Source: an uncultured Lachnospiraceae bacterium
GTDB taxonomy: Bacteria > Bacillota > Clostridia > Lachnospirales > Anaerotignaceae
Assembly (NCBI GenBank): GCA_944383855.1
Contig: CALWRB010000014.1
Location: 1 to 56,306, forward strand
Direction of reading: 5' to 3'
DNA: 56,306 nucleotides
A program made the position numbers and the translations under genes. This document shows, piece by piece, positions 16,942 through 29,981 of the stretch. Position 1 is the stretch's first letter; each line of letters starts with the position of its first letter. The notes beneath the pieces are model-generated. The model did no database searches. It was not told the DNA's origin and saw nothing but the letters and a program-made list of their open reading frames with translations.

Positions 16942-17066
16942 TTATGTACTGGAAGCTCTTGCAAATGGCACTTTTCTTTTCTACCATTGCAAATTTCCCT
17001 GATATTTTGCTGATTTTGGTACAAATATCATCCTTTTCGCAATCCCCTATATTTTTTTCTTTGGCA

Positions 17067-17095
17067 CAAAAAAACCACCCGTTCAACGGGTGGTT
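17067..17095 (-). terminator. Terminator of the ftsZ unit
   Basis: ACCACCCGTT and AACGGGTGGT form a perfect 10-bp stem, followed by T7 on the minus strand. A weaker T-rich stretch on the plus side may let it serve the lipoprotein gene too. Confidence 0.85.
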
Positions 17096-17118
17096 TATAT
17101 TTTTTTATGTAGTTTTCA

Positions 17119-18249
17119 TTAAAATTTCTTTCTGGTCAGGAAATCCGGAATCTTGATTTCAGACTCAAAATCATCCAGATTTGCAAATCTTCTGGCAGGC
17201 GCATTTTCTTCTGCCGCTTCGCCATCAGCAGCTGTTTCCTGTTCCTGTGCAACCTCTGCACGATTACGAGCAGGAGCACTTTCCTGTGCAGGTGCATCAT
17301 CACCCAGACCGGTTGCGATCACGGTTACAATGACTTCATCCTGCAGATCTTCGTTAATGGTAGTACCGAAGATAATCTCTGCTTCCGGATCGATGGATTC
17401 ACGGATCAGATCAGCCGCTTCTTCTGTTTCCAACAGACCCAGATCCATATCGCCACTGAAGTTGATCAAAACGCTCTTTGCGCCTTCGATGGTAGTTTCC
17501 AGCAGAGGGCTTTGGATCGCCATTTTTGCGGCGATTTCCGCTTTGTTTTCACCGCTTGCTCGTCCGATACCCATATGCGCAATCCCTTTATTTGCCATAA
17601 CGGTACGCACGTCTGCAAAGTCCAGATTGATCACACCGGGTTTGGAGATCAAGTCTGCGATACCCTGCACGCCCTGTCTTAAAATCTCGTCCGCTTTGCG
17701 GAATGCTTCTGTCAGGGTCGTCTTTTTATCAATAATGCTCAACAGTCTTTGGTTGGGGATAATAACCAGAGTATCTACGTTTTTCTTTAACTCCATGATG
17801 CCTTTTTCCGCATTGGACATTCTTTTTTTGCCCTCAAAATGGAACGGTTTTGTCACAACACCAACCGTTAAAATGCCCAATTCTTTGGAGATAGCCGCAA
17901 TTCGCGGTGCAGCGCCTGTGCCGGTACCGCCGCCCATACCCGCTGTGATAAACACCATATCGGAGCCACGCAGAGCCTGCGCGATCTCATCCTGTGTTTC
18001 ATCTACGGATTTTTCGCCGATCTCCGGGTTGCCGCCTGCGCCCAGACCTTTGGTCAGCTTTTCCCCAATTTGAATCTTCATGGAAGACTTGGATTTTGAT
18101 AAAGCCTGTCCATCTGTATTGATAGAGATAAACTCCACTCCGTCTAAACCATCTTCGATCATGCGGTCTACCGCATTATTGCCGCCGCCGCCGACGCCAA
18201 TTACTTTAATCTGTGCCATGTTGCTCATTGGGATATCAAATTCGAGCAA
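17119..18249 (-). CDS. ftsZ: Cell division protein FtsZ
   Basis: This 376-residue tubulin-like GTPase polymerises into the division ring. The GTP signature GGGTGTG is present, the T7 loop includes [11 protein letters not shown], and the C-terminal peptide [10 protein letters not shown], which binds partners such as FtsA/SepF, is conserved after a variable Ala/Glu linker. The start is TTG at 18249: AGGAGGGG sits 6-7 nt upstream and the product begins MLEFDI as in other Clostridia, whereas the next ATG would lose this. A candidate sigma-A promoter lies at 18282-18310. It is the last gene of the murA-ftsQ-DUF881-sbp run but probably also has its own transcript. Confidence 0.97.
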   Translation of the reverse strand: MLEFDIPMSNMAQIKVIGVGGGGNNAVDRMIEDGLDGVEFISINTDGQALSKSKSSMKIQIGEKLTKGLGAGGNPEIGEKSVDETQDEIAQALRGSDMVFITAGMGGGTGTGAAPRIAAISKELGILTVGVVTKPFHFEGKKRMSNAEKGIMELKKNVDTLVIIPNQRLLSIIDKKTTLTEAFRKADEILRQGVQGIADLISKPGVINLDFADVRTVMANKGIAHMGIGRASGENKAEIAAKMAIQSPLLETTIEGAKSVLINFSGDMDLGLLETEEAADLIRESIDPEAEIIFGTTINEDLQDEVIVTVIATGLGDDAPAQESAPARNRAEVAQEQETAADGEAAEENAPARRFANLDDFESEIKIPDFLTRKKF

Positions 18250-18281
18250 AATAATCCCCTCCTAAAGTCCGTAATAATAAT

Positions 18282-18310
18282 AGTATACACGAAAAGAAAC
18301 GAAATTTCCA
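18282..18310 (-). promoter_or_regulatory. Probable promoter of ftsZ
   Basis: TGGAAA (18310-18305), a 17-bp spacer and TATACT (18287-18282) on the minus strand lie in the 122-bp gap before ftsZ. Confidence 0.5.
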
Positions 18311-18371
18311 TAAGAAAAACAGGATATTTCGCAATTCTTAAAACTTTTTGCACTTTACTGAATGCATTTTT

Positions 18372-18731
18372 TCATTCTGTTTTTATCATATCGTCTTTTT
18401 GTACTTTATTCAATAAAAATCTGCGAATCCCGCTAAAATTATTGAAAATTCTGGAGCCATATACCACAATCGCGGCAATGGAAAGCTGAATATTCAAACG
18501 ATTGCCAAGCCAAACCAATATCACAGCGATCACACCATTGCCAAAAAAGCCGGACAGAAACACTTTTAAATCAAATTCCTGTTTCATAGAAGTGCGGATA
18601 CCACCCAAAACAGAATCCAGACATGCCAATATGCCGATCGCTACATAAGCAGAGTAGCTTTGCGGCAAAACAACCTGACTTGCCACACCGATCGCTATCC
18701 CGAATAACAAGCCAATCAAAGGTACTATCAT
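18372..18731 (-). CDS. sbp: Small basic protein Sbp (DUF1290)
   Basis: This 119-residue membrane protein starts MIVPLIGLLFGIAIG. It has three or four hydrophobic segments and the family stretch LDSVLGGIRTSMKQEFD. Members sit beside DUF881 genes in division clusters of Gram-positives and their function is not settled. The ATG overlaps the DUF881 stop (ATGA), so translation is coupled. I prefer the start at 18731 over a longer frame because of this overlap and the family N terminus. Confidence 0.88.
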   Translation of the reverse strand: MIVPLIGLLFGIAIGVASQVVLPQSYSAYVAIGILACLDSVLGGIRTSMKQEFDLKVFLSGFFGNGVIAVILVWLGNRLNIQLSIAAIVVYGSRIFNNFSGIRRFLLNKVQKDDMIKTE

Positions 18732-19462
18732 AACACATTCTCTCCCTTCTGCTCCGTCGGAGTGGCATACTGCCATTGCGTTGTCAGCGTATATGCCGGG
18801 ATCGTCAGTGACGTTTCTTTCTTGATATTGATGCGAATTCCCCAAGGTGAAAGGTTATCAATCACACCGCCCGGGAATTCCAACGCCGACTGCAAAACAG
18901 AAGCATCTCCAATCGCCGAGATCACAAACGGTGCCGCTGCCCGCACACCGTTTACCTGTATAATAGAACCTGCACAGGTAATTCCTGTCGTAGTGACCAC
19001 TCTTTGTCCGTTGATACTGATCGCCTCTGCGCCCGCTGTCCAAAGTTCGTTGATCACAGATAAAATATCTTCCGCGTGTATCACATAAGCATTGCTATCT
19101 CCGCCATTGTAATATGTGCTGTCGGTCATTGTGATCGTCAGACCGTTGCCTGTCACTTCCGTCAGCCCGGCAAAATCTTTTGCTTTTTGCAGTTCCTTTT
19201 GTGCAGCGTCAAGCAATACACTGCTGTTGTTTGTCGTTTCGTACTCGCGTATTTTTTCTTCCTGCGCGGCAAGCTTGTCCGAAAGCGCCGCATTCTCCTC
19301 CTGCACCTGCTTTAGCGTTGCGGTCAGTTCCGTCAATCTCTGGCTTTCGGTGGAAAGCAATTTCCCTTCTTTTACGGTATTAAACTGAATCCCGATGATC
19401 ACTCCCAGCAATACACAAATGCCGGTCAATGCCAGCGAAGCATGAAATTTATTATGTGCCAT
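18728..19462 (-). CDS. DUF881 protein (YlxW/YlxX-like division-cluster protein)
   Basis: This 244-residue protein has one N-terminal membrane anchor (about residues 9-27), a coiled coil (about 40-85, heptad-rich with Glu/Gln/Leu), and a C-terminal DUF881 domain (VTGNGLTITMTDS, INELWTAGAEAISINGQRV). It is probably extracellular. Start ATG 19462 follows AGAGGTG. It is coupled to sbp. Co-occurrence with FtsQ and FtsZ points to a division or cell-wall role, unproven. Confidence 0.88.
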   Translation of the reverse strand: MAHNKFHASLALTGICVLLGVIIGIQFNTVKEGKLLSTESQRLTELTATLKQVQEENAALSDKLAAQEEKIREYETTNNSSVLLDAAQKELQKAKDFAGLTEVTGNGLTITMTDSTYYNGGDSNAYVIHAEDILSVINELWTAGAEAISINGQRVVTTTGITCAGSIIQVNGVRAAAPFVISAIGDASVLQSALEFPGGVIDNLSPWGIRINIKKETSLTIPAYTLTTQWQYATPTEQKGENVL

Positions 19463-19490
19463 AAACTGACACCTCTTTTCTTTTTGTATG

Positions 19491-20288
19491 TTATGTTAAA
19501 TATTGAAATACAATGGGTTTGGATAAATCGGAAAGATCCAATTTCCCTCTGTCTTCTTCCGGAATGGTCTTCATGATCTCCGCCATCATTCGCACCTTTT
19601 GATCGCAGTCTGACGTACCGCCCAAGTGAATTTCCACTCGGTTGATTTTGGCATATACATCGTTTGGATCGCTTACGTCCAACTGCACCACCAAATCCGA
19701 CAGTTCGTATTTAATGATCATCTGTGAGTAAAGCACCATTACCTGCAGCGCTTCCTCATTTTCCACCGGAAGAATTTCCCCCAGCTGAAAATGGTCGAAC
19801 TGCAGTCCTTCCACCAACGGCTGTGCTTCATAATAAGACTCCTGCACATCTAACACTCTGCCGTATTCGTCTATGTAAAGGTAAGAGTTCATATATGGCA
19901 CATACCCTCTTACCTTCCGTTCGGAAATATCGATGACCAAAGTATCCGGCAGTTGCACCGAGAACTGCACATCTGCGATATACGGATCTTCTAACAATAC
20001 ATCTTTTGCGTGAAAACGTGAAAAAAACAAAATGTGATCGCCGGTGGAAATTCCTGCCTTTTCCAATATCTCCGCCTGTGTATAGTGAGAGATACCATTT
20101 ACCGTAATGGTCTTGATCCAAAACAAAGGGGAAAATAAAACTGCCGCTACTGCCAACACCGCAACAGTGATACCGATGATCAGCGGCATACGGTTTTTAG
20201 GCGTCGGTTTACTTTTGGAGTAATACTCCAGATCCTCCTCCAGATCGATCCGCGTCATATTCCGCTTGTTTTTCTTGCGTTTTTCCAT
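19491..20288 (-). CDS. ftsQ: Cell division protein FtsQ/DivIB
   Basis: This is a 265-residue bitopic membrane protein. It has a basic cytoplasmic tail (1-33), one transmembrane helix (about 34-55) and a POTRA domain (IKTITVNGISHYTQAEIL, about 57-125). The FtsQ/DivIB domain follows, with RKVRGYVPYMNSYLYIDEYGRVL. It works with FtsL/FtsB at the divisome. The first ATG at 20288 lies inside the 3' end of murA (80-bp overlap) with an SD rather far away; Met11 (20258) is an alternative start. Either way murA and ftsQ overlap. Confidence 0.9.
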   Translation of the reverse strand: MEKRKKNKRNMTRIDLEEDLEYYSKSKPTPKNRMPLIIGITVAVLAVAAVLFSPLFWIKTITVNGISHYTQAEILEKAGISTGDHILFFSRFHAKDVLLEDPYIADVQFSVQLPDTLVIDISERKVRGYVPYMNSYLYIDEYGRVLDVQESYYEAQPLVEGLQFDHFQLGEILPVENEEALQVMVLYSQMIIKYELSDLVVQLDVSDPNDVYAKINRVEIHLGGTSDCDQKVRMMAEIMKTIPEEDRGKLDLSDLSKPIVFQYLT

Positions 20289-21555
20289 ATTCTTCCGTCT
20301 GCTCCTCCTTTAACGAGATCCTACCGCCCAAAAGCGAAAAAAGCCGCTCCGGGTTTTCGTAACCCCGTTCCAAATAGGTGCTGCCGTATACTCTGCTCTC
20401 CCCTTCTGCCGCAAAGGCAGCAAGCAAAAGTGCAGCTGTTGCCCGAAGATCTTTTCCCCTAACCGCTGTGCCGCAGAGTTTTTCTCTGCCAAAAATATGG
20501 GCACAGTTCCCATGGATACGAATATCCGCCCCCATTCGACACAGTTCGGCTGCATGGGAAAGTCTTGCTTCAAACACTGTTTCACTAATCATACAAGTTC
20601 CGTTTGCCAATGTCAATAGACTCATAAAAATGGGCTGCAGATCGGTAGGAAAGGCGGGGTAAGGTCCTGTTTCCAAGTGCAGTCCCCCTTTCAGTCGCTT
20701 CGGCGCCTGTAAGGCAATACCGTTTTTTTCACGAAACAGCTTGCAACCGACTTGTTCCAACGCATATAACGGCATTTGCAGTTCTTCCGCATTGGCGCGT
20801 TCCAAAAAAATCTCACCTGCCGTGATTGCCGAGGCACAAAGCAGCGTACCGCTTTCGATTCGATCCGCAGGCAAAGAAAAAACCGCGCCATGCAAACGCT
20901 TTACACCTTCGATCATAATATCCGACGTTCCCTCTCCGTATACTTCCGCACCGCAGGCGCGTAAAAAAGACGCCAGCGCCACAACTTCAGGCTCTTTTGC
21001 CGCATTGTGTATGACTGTCACTCCTTCTGCTTTCACTGCCAAAAGCAACAGATTTTCCGTTGCCCCCACACTTGGAAAATCCAGATAGATATGATAGCCT
21101 AAAATATGCTTTGCCCGGCAATGCACACAATCTTTTGTTTTTTCCACTACAACACCCATTTTTTCAAATGCGCGTAAATGCAGGTCGATTGGTCTGGCGC
21201 CAATGGAACAGCCGCCCGGCAATCCGACCGAAGCCTTTTTATAACGGGCAAGCAGCGCACCCAAAAACAATACGGAAGATCGCATCTGTCGTACCGCATC
21301 ACAGCATAGTATCGGCGTTCCCGCCTGTCTGCTGTTGATCACAAGCGTATGTCCCTCCCATTTCACGCTGCACCCCATTTCTTGCAACAAAAGCAATGTT
21401 TTGTTTACATCTGCAATTTTGGGGCAATGCTCCAGAATCACTTCGTCTTCTGCCAGAATACACGCTGCCAATATCGGCAAAACAGCATTTTTGCTACCAT
21501 GCACCGTTGTATTGCCGCAAAGCGGAGTTCCGCCGACCACTTCGTAATATCCCAT
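20209..21555 (-). CDS. murA: UDP-N-acetylglucosamine 1-carboxyvinyltransferase MurA
   Basis: This 448-residue EPSP-synthase-fold enzyme transfers enolpyruvate from PEP to UDP-GlcNAc, the first committed step to peptidoglycan. The catalytic, fosfomycin-reactive Cys is present at 116 in GGCSIGARPIDLHL. GSKNAVLPILAA at the N terminus and FPTDLQPIFMSLL are also typical. The protein carries an extra polar tail of about 25 residues (EEQTEEYGKTQEKQAEY) that overlaps the ftsQ start region. Start ATG 21555 follows GAGGAGGG. It opens the division/cell-wall run. Confidence 0.93.
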   Translation of the reverse strand: MGYYEVVGGTPLCGNTTVHGSKNAVLPILAACILAEDEVILEHCPKIADVNKTLLLLQEMGCSVKWEGHTLVINSRQAGTPILCCDAVRQMRSSVLFLGALLARYKKASVGLPGGCSIGARPIDLHLRAFEKMGVVVEKTKDCVHCRAKHILGYHIYLDFPSVGATENLLLLAVKAEGVTVIHNAAKEPEVVALASFLRACGAEVYGEGTSDIMIEGVKRLHGAVFSLPADRIESGTLLCASAITAGEIFLERANAEELQMPLYALEQVGCKLFREKNGIALQAPKRLKGGLHLETGPYPAFPTDLQPIFMSLLTLANGTCMISETVFEARLSHAAELCRMGADIRIHGNCAHIFGREKLCGTAVRGKDLRATAALLLAAFAAEGESRVYGSTYLERGYENPERLFSLLGGRISLKEEQTEEYGKTQEKQAEYDADRSGGGSGVLLQK

Positions 21556-21656
21556 ACCCTTCCCTCCTCTTTTTGCGCGTCACATCCAAACAACATACTT
21601 CATACTATCCAAGCGCAAGGTGCTTTGTGCCTATCCGCCTTATCCCTTTTTTGGCA

Positions 21657-21715
21657 TAAAAAAACACCCTGTCGTTCCAACGGAGAATGCCGTTTTCTCG
21701 ACAGAGTGTTTTTTC
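21657..21715 (-). terminator. Terminator of the V-ATPase operon
   Basis: AAAAACACTCTGTCG and CGACAGGGTGTTTTTT form a long stem with an inner hairpin (AACGGCATTCTCCGTT), ending in a T run on the minus strand. It separates the V-ATPase operon from murA. Confidence 0.85.
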
Positions 21716-21741
21716 TTTTTCATACGACCGGCAAAGGCATA

Positions 21742-22419
21742 TCAAACGCCCATAGCCGCTTCGTCCTGTTTTTTCTTTTCTTCTATGGATTTTTTCAATA
21801 CCATATCTTTGACCTTCATCAGTCGTGTTGTATTCGCACGTTCATTTTCCTCTAATTTCATCGCGATAAACTTAATCGTTTCCTGATAATTGGGGATCAT
21901 GACATTTTCCAAAGCATTGACACGACGTCTGGTTCTTTCGATCTCCTGCGCCAAAAGCTGCGCGGTCTTTTCACTTTCCGCAAGACGCAGCAGAGGTTCC
22001 ATCGCAACGGAAAAGCTCTCCATAGCGCTGTCCAATTCGCCCGATGTAAAGGCAAGACCGTAAGGGAAAATATCGCCGCTGCCCGCTTCCTTCTCAAAAT
22101 GGAATACAGGAACATTGACACTCATAATATTACGGGCACTTACCTGTACTGCCACAGATTGCTGCGGGATCATCAGCGCCTCACCCAGATAGTTTTCACT
22201 TAAAACCGCTCTGGCAATAACGAAGTTTTGATACGCTTTCTCCAAAGCGCTCTCTGCTTCCTCTCTCAGACGCTTGTTTTCGCGGACGATCTCCAAAAAC
22301 TGTTTCATCAGTTCATCCAGCTTATCTTTCAGCAATTTATGACCTCTGGTAGCCGTTTTCAGCTGCCGCTTGAGTCGAGACATTTCCATACGAGTGGGAT
22401 TGACACTTAACTTTGCCAT
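21742..22419 (-). CDS. ntpD: V-type ATPase subunit D
   Basis: This 225-residue protein forms the central rotor shaft. It is almost entirely helical coiled coil, with the family N terminus VNPTRMEMSRLKRQLKTA and a C-terminal helix rich in Arg/Thr/Asn (ENERANTTRLMKVKDMVLKK). The ATG at 22419 is 7 nt after GAGGAGT, preferred to an upstream in-frame start. It lies 6 bp after ntpB and is the last gene of the operon before the terminator. Confidence 0.95.
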   Translation of the reverse strand: MAKLSVNPTRMEMSRLKRQLKTATRGHKLLKDKLDELMKQFLEIVRENKRLREEAESALEKAYQNFVIARAVLSENYLGEALMIPQQSVAVQVSARNIMSVNVPVFHFEKEAGSGDIFPYGLAFTSGELDSAMESFSVAMEPLLRLAESEKTAQLLAQEIERTRRRVNALENVMIPNYQETIKFIAMKLEENERANTTRLMKVKDMVLKKSIEEKKKQDEAAMGV

Positions 22420-22424
22420 ACCAA

Positions 22425-23801
22425 TCACTCCTCGCTATCGAGATATTTTTCCAGATATTCATCACGGATACGTTTCAATTCGCCCTTCGGCAGCATCCGC
22501 AGCAGTTTCCAACCTGTTTCCAGTGTCTGCTCAATGGTTCTGTCTGTCTTAAAGCCCTGAGAAACATACTGTTTTTCAAATTCATCTGCGAATTTTGCAT
22601 ACATCAAGTCTGTTTCGGAAAGTGCGGATTCACCCAAAATTGCCATCAGCTCTTTTGCGTCTTTACCTCTGGAGTATGCCGCAAACAACTGGTTCATGGT
22701 GTCTGCATGGTCTTCTCTTGTCTTTCCTTTACCGATACCTTTATCTTTCAAACGAGAAAGAGAAGGCAGTACGTCGATCGGAGGCTGAATGCCTTTTTTA
22801 TACAAATCACGGCTCAAAATAATCTGACCCTCTGTGATATATCCTGTCAAGTCAGGGATCGGGTGTGTCTTATCGTCCTCGGGCATGGTCAAAATCGGGA
22901 TCATGGTGATAGAACCGGAATGTCCTTTCATACGACCGGCACGCTCATACATAGTTGCCAAGTCAGTGTAAAGATAACCGGGGTAACCACGACGTCCGGG
23001 TACTTCTTTTTTCGCAGCGGATACTTCACGCAGTGCCTCTGCATAGTTTGTAATATCCGTAATGATGACCAAAACGTGCATATCCTGCTCAAACGCCAGG
23101 TATTCCGCAGCGGTCAGTGCCATACGAGGTGTAGACACACGCTCTACGGCAGGGTCATTTGCCAAGTTTACGAACACAACGGAACGATCGATCGCGCCGG
23201 TTGCTTTAAAGTCGCTGATAAAGAATTCCGCATCTTCGAATGTGATACCGACAGCGGCAAATACTACCGCAAACTTAGAATCGGTACCGCGTACCTTCGC
23301 CTGACGCGCGATCTGTACTGCCAGATTTGCGTGAGGCAGACCGGAACCGGAGAAAATCGGCAATTTCTGACCTCTAACCAGTGTATTCAGACCATCGATG
23401 GCGGAAACGCCTGTCTGAATGAACTCAGCGGGGTATTCTCTTGCCGCAGGGTTGATCGGCGCACCATTGATGTCCAGTCTTTTTTCGGGAATGATCTCGG
23501 GACCGCCGTCGATGGGTTTGCCCATGCCGCTGAAGACACGACCCAAAATGTCGGGAGATACGCCGAAGTCCAAGCTCTTGCCAAGGAAACGAACTTTGCT
23601 TTCTGCAAGGTTGATACCGGTTGCGCTTTCAAACAGCTGTACCAATGCGGTATCACCGTTTACCTCCAGCACTTTACAACGGCGAGTTTCGCCGTTTGCC
23701 AGCTCGATTTCACCCAGTTCATCGTATTTTACGCCTTCTACGCCTGTTACAACCATCAGAGGGCCGGCAACTTCCTGAATGGATCTATATTCCTTTATCA
23801 T
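22425..23801 (-). CDS. ntpB: V-type ATPase subunit B
   Basis: This 458-residue non-catalytic subunit of the A3B3 head has an ATPase alpha/beta fold, but the P-loop is degenerate ([18 protein letters not shown], no GKT), as usual for [41 protein letters not shown] is the family block (key residues Arg and Ser at the shared interface). Its ATG overlaps the ntpA stop (ATGA). ntpD follows with a 5-bp gap. Confidence 0.96.
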   Translation of the reverse strand: MIKEYRSIQEVAGPLMVVTGVEGVKYDELGEIELANGETRRCKVLEVNGDTALVQLFESATGINLAESKVRFLGKSLDFGVSPDILGRVFSGMGKPIDGGPEIIPEKRLDINGAPINPAAREYPAEFIQTGVSAIDGLNTLVRGQKLPIFSGSGLPHANLAVQIARQAKVRGTDSKFAVVFAAVGITFEDAEFFISDFKATGAIDRSVVFVNLANDPAVERVSTPRMALTAAEYLAFEQDMHVLVIITDITNYAEALREVSAAKKEVPGRRGYPGYLYTDLATMYERAGRMKGHSGSITMIPILTMPEDDKTHPIPDLTGYITEGQIILSRDLYKKGIQPPIDVLPSLSRLKDKGIGKGKTREDHADTMNQLFAAYSRGKDAKELMAILGESALSETDLMYAKFADEFEKQYVSQGFKTDRTIEQTLETGWKLLRMLPKGELKRIRDEYLEKYLDSEE

Positions 23802-25573
23802 AATTCCTCAGCCCCCTTCTGAATCAAATCCTGTACCTGTGCGTGGATATCCGCTTCGATTTCATCATAGCTCTTATCTACATTGGCTTCCTCTACATAT
23901 TTTGCACGACCGATACGCTCGATAACGTCCATCTTAGTGATTTTCTGGATCGTGATACCCTGTTTGATCGCTTCTGCCGCTTCATGGTAGAATGTCAGGA
24001 TCAGCTTCAGCATACGATACTGCTTATGCAGGGAAGCGTATGTATCTACTTCATGGAAGGAGTTCTGATGCAGGAAGTCCTCACGAATGGAACGTGTTAC
24101 TTCCAGAATCAGTCTGTCACTGTGGGACAAGCTGTCCACACCGACCAACTGTACGATCTCCTGCAATTCTGCCTCCGTCTGCAGCAGACGCATTGCTTCT
24201 GTACGCTGTGCGGAGAAATCAGGGTCTACATTTTTATCTGCCCACACATCAACTTTATCCTGATACAGGGAATAGCTGGTCAGCCAGTTGATCGCAGGGA
24301 AATGACGTTTGTACGCCAACGCAGAATCCAATCCCCAGAATACCTTTACGATACGCAGTGTTGCCTGGGATACGGGTTCGGAGGTATCACCACCGGGAGG
24401 AGATACCGCACCGATCGCTGTCAGGGAACCCATTCTGCCTTCGGAACCCAAACAAATGACACGACCGGCTCTCTCATAGAACTGTGCCAGACGGGAACCC
24501 AAATATGCGGGATAACCTTCTTCACCGGGCATTTCTTCCAGTCGTCCGCTCATCTCACGCAGTGCTTCCGCCCAACGGGAGGTAGAGTCTGCCATCAATG
24601 CAACGCTGTAGCCCATATCTCTGAAGAATTCCGCAATCGTAATACCTGTATAGATAGACGCTTCACGCGCCGCAACAGGCATATCGGAAGTATTTGCGAT
24701 CAAAACAGTTCTCTGCATCAAAGACTCGCCTGTACGAGGGTCTTTCAGTTCAGGGAACTCGTTCAAAACGTCTGTCATCTCATTTCCGCGCTCGCCGCAA
24801 CCGATGTATACCACGATATCCGCATCTGCCCATTTTGCCAACTGATGCTGTGTTACTGTTTTACCGCTTCCGAAAGGACCGGGGATCGCAGCAACACCGC
24901 CTTTGGTGATCGGGAAGAAGGTATCGATAACACGCTGACCTGTTACCAAAAGCGTATCCGGTGTCTGTTTTTCCCGATACGGTCTTTCTTTACGAACAGG
25001 CCATTTCTGCATCATGGTGACTGCTCTGTCATTGCCTTTTTCATCGGTAATGATGCAGACGGTTTCTTCTACGGTAAATTCACCGATATAAATTTCTTTG
25101 ATCGTACCTTTGATACCGTAAGGTACCATAATTTTACAAACCACAACTGCGGTTTCCTGTACGGTACCGATCACATCGCCTGCTTCTACAGCATCACCTG
25201 TCTGTTTAGCAGGTTCAAATTTCCATTTTTTCTCGCGGTCCAAAGAATGAACCTCAATACCTCTTTGGATATTGGTACCGCTTGCTTCGTATAATTTTTC
25301 CAACGGTCTTTGAATACCGTCATAAATCGTGGAAATCAAGCCCGGGCCTAACTCAACACTCATGGGCATACCGGTAGAAACTACTTCTTCTCCGGGACCC
25401 AGTCCTGATGTTTCTTCATATACCTGAATGGAAGCCTTATCTCCGTGCATTTCGATGATCTCACCGATCAAATGCTTATCGGAAACACGCACCACGTCAA
25501 ACATATTGGCATCTCTCATGCCCTCCGCTACGACCAACGGACCTGACACTTTAACCACTGTGCCTGTTTTCAT
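23798..25573 (-). CDS. ntpA: V-type ATPase catalytic subunit A
   Basis: This 591-residue catalytic subunit hydrolyses or makes ATP. The P-loop [17 protein letters not shown] and the catalytic Glu in [13 protein letters not shown] are intact. The extra bulge domain of A subunits lies at about residues 110-200. Start ATG 25573 begins [15 protein letters not shown] as in the family; the further upstream frame overlaps ntpG and lacks family similarity. Its end is coupled to ntpB. Confidence 0.96.
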   Translation of the reverse strand: MKTGTVVKVSGPLVVAEGMRDANMFDVVRVSDKHLIGEIIEMHGDKASIQVYEETSGLGPGEEVVSTGMPMSVELGPGLISTIYDGIQRPLEKLYEASGTNIQRGIEVHSLDREKKWKFEPAKQTGDAVEAGDVIGTVQETAVVVCKIMVPYGIKGTIKEIYIGEFTVEETVCIITDEKGNDRAVTMMQKWPVRKERPYREKQTPDTLLVTGQRVIDTFFPITKGGVAAIPGPFGSGKTVTQHQLAKWADADIVVYIGCGERGNEMTDVLNEFPELKDPRTGESLMQRTVLIANTSDMPVAAREASIYTGITIAEFFRDMGYSVALMADSTSRWAEALREMSGRLEEMPGEEGYPAYLGSRLAQFYERAGRVICLGSEGRMGSLTAIGAVSPPGGDTSEPVSQATLRIVKVFWGLDSALAYKRHFPAINWLTSYSLYQDKVDVWADKNVDPDFSAQRTEAMRLLQTEAELQEIVQLVGVDSLSHSDRLILEVTRSIREDFLHQNSFHEVDTYASLHKQYRMLKLILTFYHEAAEAIKQGITIQKITKMDVIERIGRAKYVEEANVDKSYDEIEADIHAQVQDLIQKGAEEL

Positions 25574-25592
25574 ATTATTTTCACCCACAATC

Positions 25593-25910
25593 TTATTCGC
25601 TAAATAAAATATCCGCACCTATCGCACGTTTTGCTGATTCTCTGACTTCATTCATGCCAATACCCATACTACCGCCCATACCGGGAATGACAATAATAGC
25701 GGGCAGTTCCCGATCTTTGTAATGATCGATGCTCTCTCTTGCCAAAAGGCTTGCCGCCTCGGTAATATAGATGATGGCATATTCTTTTTCTGCCAACGTG
25801 TGAATGATCTTTTTGATGTCATCTGCTTCATATGCCGGGAAAATATCAATTCCCAGAGCAAGGAAGCCCATGATACTGTCTTTATCTCCGATGATGCCGA
25901 CTTTAGACAT
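25593..25910 (-). CDS. ntpG: V-type ATPase subunit F (NtpG)
   Basis: This 105-residue Rossmann-like subunit binds the rotor shaft. [18 protein letters not shown] at the N terminus is the family signature and [16 protein letters not shown] follows. The ATG overlaps the ntpC stop by 8 bp. It precedes ntpA by 19 bp. Confidence 0.93.
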   Translation of the reverse strand: MSKVGIIGDKDSIMGFLALGIDIFPAYEADDIKKIIHTLAEKEYAIIYITEAASLLARESIDHYKDRELPAIIVIPGMGGSMGIGMNEVRESAKRAIGADILFSE

Positions 25911-26880
25911 AAACTTCTCTCACCCTTTCTTTAATGATTTCCGGCGGAATGTCATGCAGCTTGCACGTCATGATGATCCTCACGCTTTTCGCTTCCGTTT
26001 CCTTCGCCAGAATATATCCCATAACCGGTTCCGGTGTCAAAGTTTTATACTTTGCATCCTTTACATATTCCATCAAATAATCGTCGCAGGCTTTCTCGAA
26101 CACTGTAAATCCCGCGCCCATATATTGATCGCATAATGCGCCGAAAGAGGTTTCTTTCAAGGATGAAGCAGGATTATCGCTCTGGAATGCTCTGGAAAAA
26201 ACATCTTCCTTGATGCTGCCGCCCGGCACATACGCCTCACTGAATACCTGATACGCACGTCCCATTTCCTTGACGCGCAGGAACATTTTCAGATTGGTCA
26301 AATCCGCCAAAAGTGACACATACTTGCTTACATAAGGATTGCCCAGACGTTCTGCCGCCTCTGCCATACTGGAAAAACATGCCTGATCGAGAATCATATC
26401 GATATACTGACCGTTTTTGGTCTTGGCATATTTTTCGATCGCTTCGTTGATGGCTGTCCCTTTGATGTTGGGCATATTGGCATAATCTCTTTCTCGGAAA
26501 CATCTGCGCAGCGTTTCGATATCAATAGTGCCGCCGCGGATCAGATATTTTGCACCGCTTTGTTTGGAAATTTCCTCTTTAATCAATACTTTTAAGTTAT
26601 GGTAATCGTTTTTATACAAAAAGATATCGATAAATTTCTCAGAGGGAATCAATCCGTCTACCGCAGTATAAGTTTCTTCCAGATGCGCCGAGATCATCTC
26701 CTCGAAGTCATGCACATCTTTCACCTGCGTTTTGCCGTACTCACTGTCGGCTAAAATACGCATTGCCTCTTCCGCAGATTTCGCTTCCGCCATCTGCATC
26801 AGTTTCTGTTTGCTGAGCAATTTATTCTCCATGGAGCGGACAGCTGCTACTGCGAAAGGGTAAATCTTTTGCTTTGACAT
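25903..26880 (-). CDS. ntpC: V-type ATPase subunit C/d (NtpC)
   Basis: This 325-residue all-helical socket protein connects the rotor shaft with the membrane ring. Family segments include FAVAAVRSMENKLLSKQKLMQM at the N terminus and KNDYHNLKVLIKEE in the middle. Start ATG 26880 follows GAGGAGGGG. It overlaps ntpG by 8 bp. Confidence 0.93.
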   Translation of the reverse strand: MSKQKIYPFAVAAVRSMENKLLSKQKLMQMAEAKSAEEAMRILADSEYGKTQVKDVHDFEEMISAHLEETYTAVDGLIPSEKFIDIFLYKNDYHNLKVLIKEEISKQSGAKYLIRGGTIDIETLRRCFRERDYANMPNIKGTAINEAIEKYAKTKNGQYIDMILDQACFSSMAEAAERLGNPYVSKYVSLLADLTNLKMFLRVKEMGRAYQVFSEAYVPGGSIKEDVFSRAFQSDNPASSLKETSFGALCDQYMGAGFTVFEKACDDYLMEYVKDAKYKTLTPEPVMGYILAKETEAKSVRIIMTCKLHDIPPEIIKERVREVYV

Positions 26881-26895
26881 GCTTTCCCCTCCTCT

Positions 26896-27456
26896 TTAGA
26901 ATAATATGCTTGCCGCGATCTGCTGCATTTCCTCTTTCTCTACTGAAATAATCGCTTCAAAAGAATAGTTATATTCAATATCACCCTGTTTTACGATAAA
27001 ACCACCGCTGATGTCACAGTCCCGATCCAAAATCGTAAAGCCTTTCTGTGCGGCAACTTCCGCCAAACGAGCTTTATCTTTGGCATTGACCAAAAGCTGT
27101 GTGCCGTCCGCAGGATCCAGCTTAGAAAGCATGCCTGCGATCATCTGACAGTACTCGGCATCAGGCAGTTCACACAGTCTTTTGTGCGCTGTATCTACGA
27201 TCTCCTGCAGCAGTTCCTGCTTGGTGCGAAGGATGGCTTTTTTGCCTTCCATTTCGGCGCCGGAAATTTCCTTTGCGCGAATTTTCTGTTTTTCTTCTTC
27301 TGCCTGTTTATGCAAAGCAATCTTTTCTTTTTCCGCTTTTTCCGTTGCGATCAGCAGCGTGCGTTCCGCTTCCTGCTTTGCCTCCTGCAAGATCACATCG
27401 GCTTGCGCTTGTGCATCCGCTATGATTTTATCAATGATAATCTTACCATCGTTCAT
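26896..27456 (-). CDS. ntpE: V-type ATPase subunit E (NtpE)
   Basis: This 186-residue peripheral-stalk subunit has a long charged helix (about 10-95, Ala/Glu/Lys-rich) and a compact C-terminal domain (GGFIVKQGDIEYNYSFEAII) that contacts the head. Start ATG 27456 follows AAAGGAGG. It should pair with the subunit encoded first in the operon (NtpF). Confidence 0.93.
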   Translation of the reverse strand: MNDGKIIIDKIIADAQAQADVILQEAKQEAERTLLIATEKAEKEKIALHKQAEEEKQKIRAKEISGAEMEGKKAILRTKQELLQEIVDTAHKRLCELPDAEYCQMIAGMLSKLDPADGTQLLVNAKDKARLAEVAAQKGFTILDRDCDISGGFIVKQGDIEYNYSFEAIISVEKEEMQQIAASILF

Positions 27457-27505
27457 AGGAGTGACGCCTCCTTTTCTATTTTTTTCATTTCATCACTTGC
27501 AAAAA

Positions 27506-29967
<2,462 letters not shown>

Positions 29968-29981
<14 letters not shown>

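Noticed and set aside
17153..18073. 306-codon plus-strand open frame opposite ftsZ
   Set aside because: Mirror of ftsZ codons, Ser/Pro/Ala-rich, with no ribosome-binding site.
22413..25294. Long plus-strand open frames opposite ntpB and ntpA (469 and 483 codons)
   Set aside because: They mirror strongly conserved ATPase genes, are rich in Cys/His/Phe, and have no SD or family resemblance.
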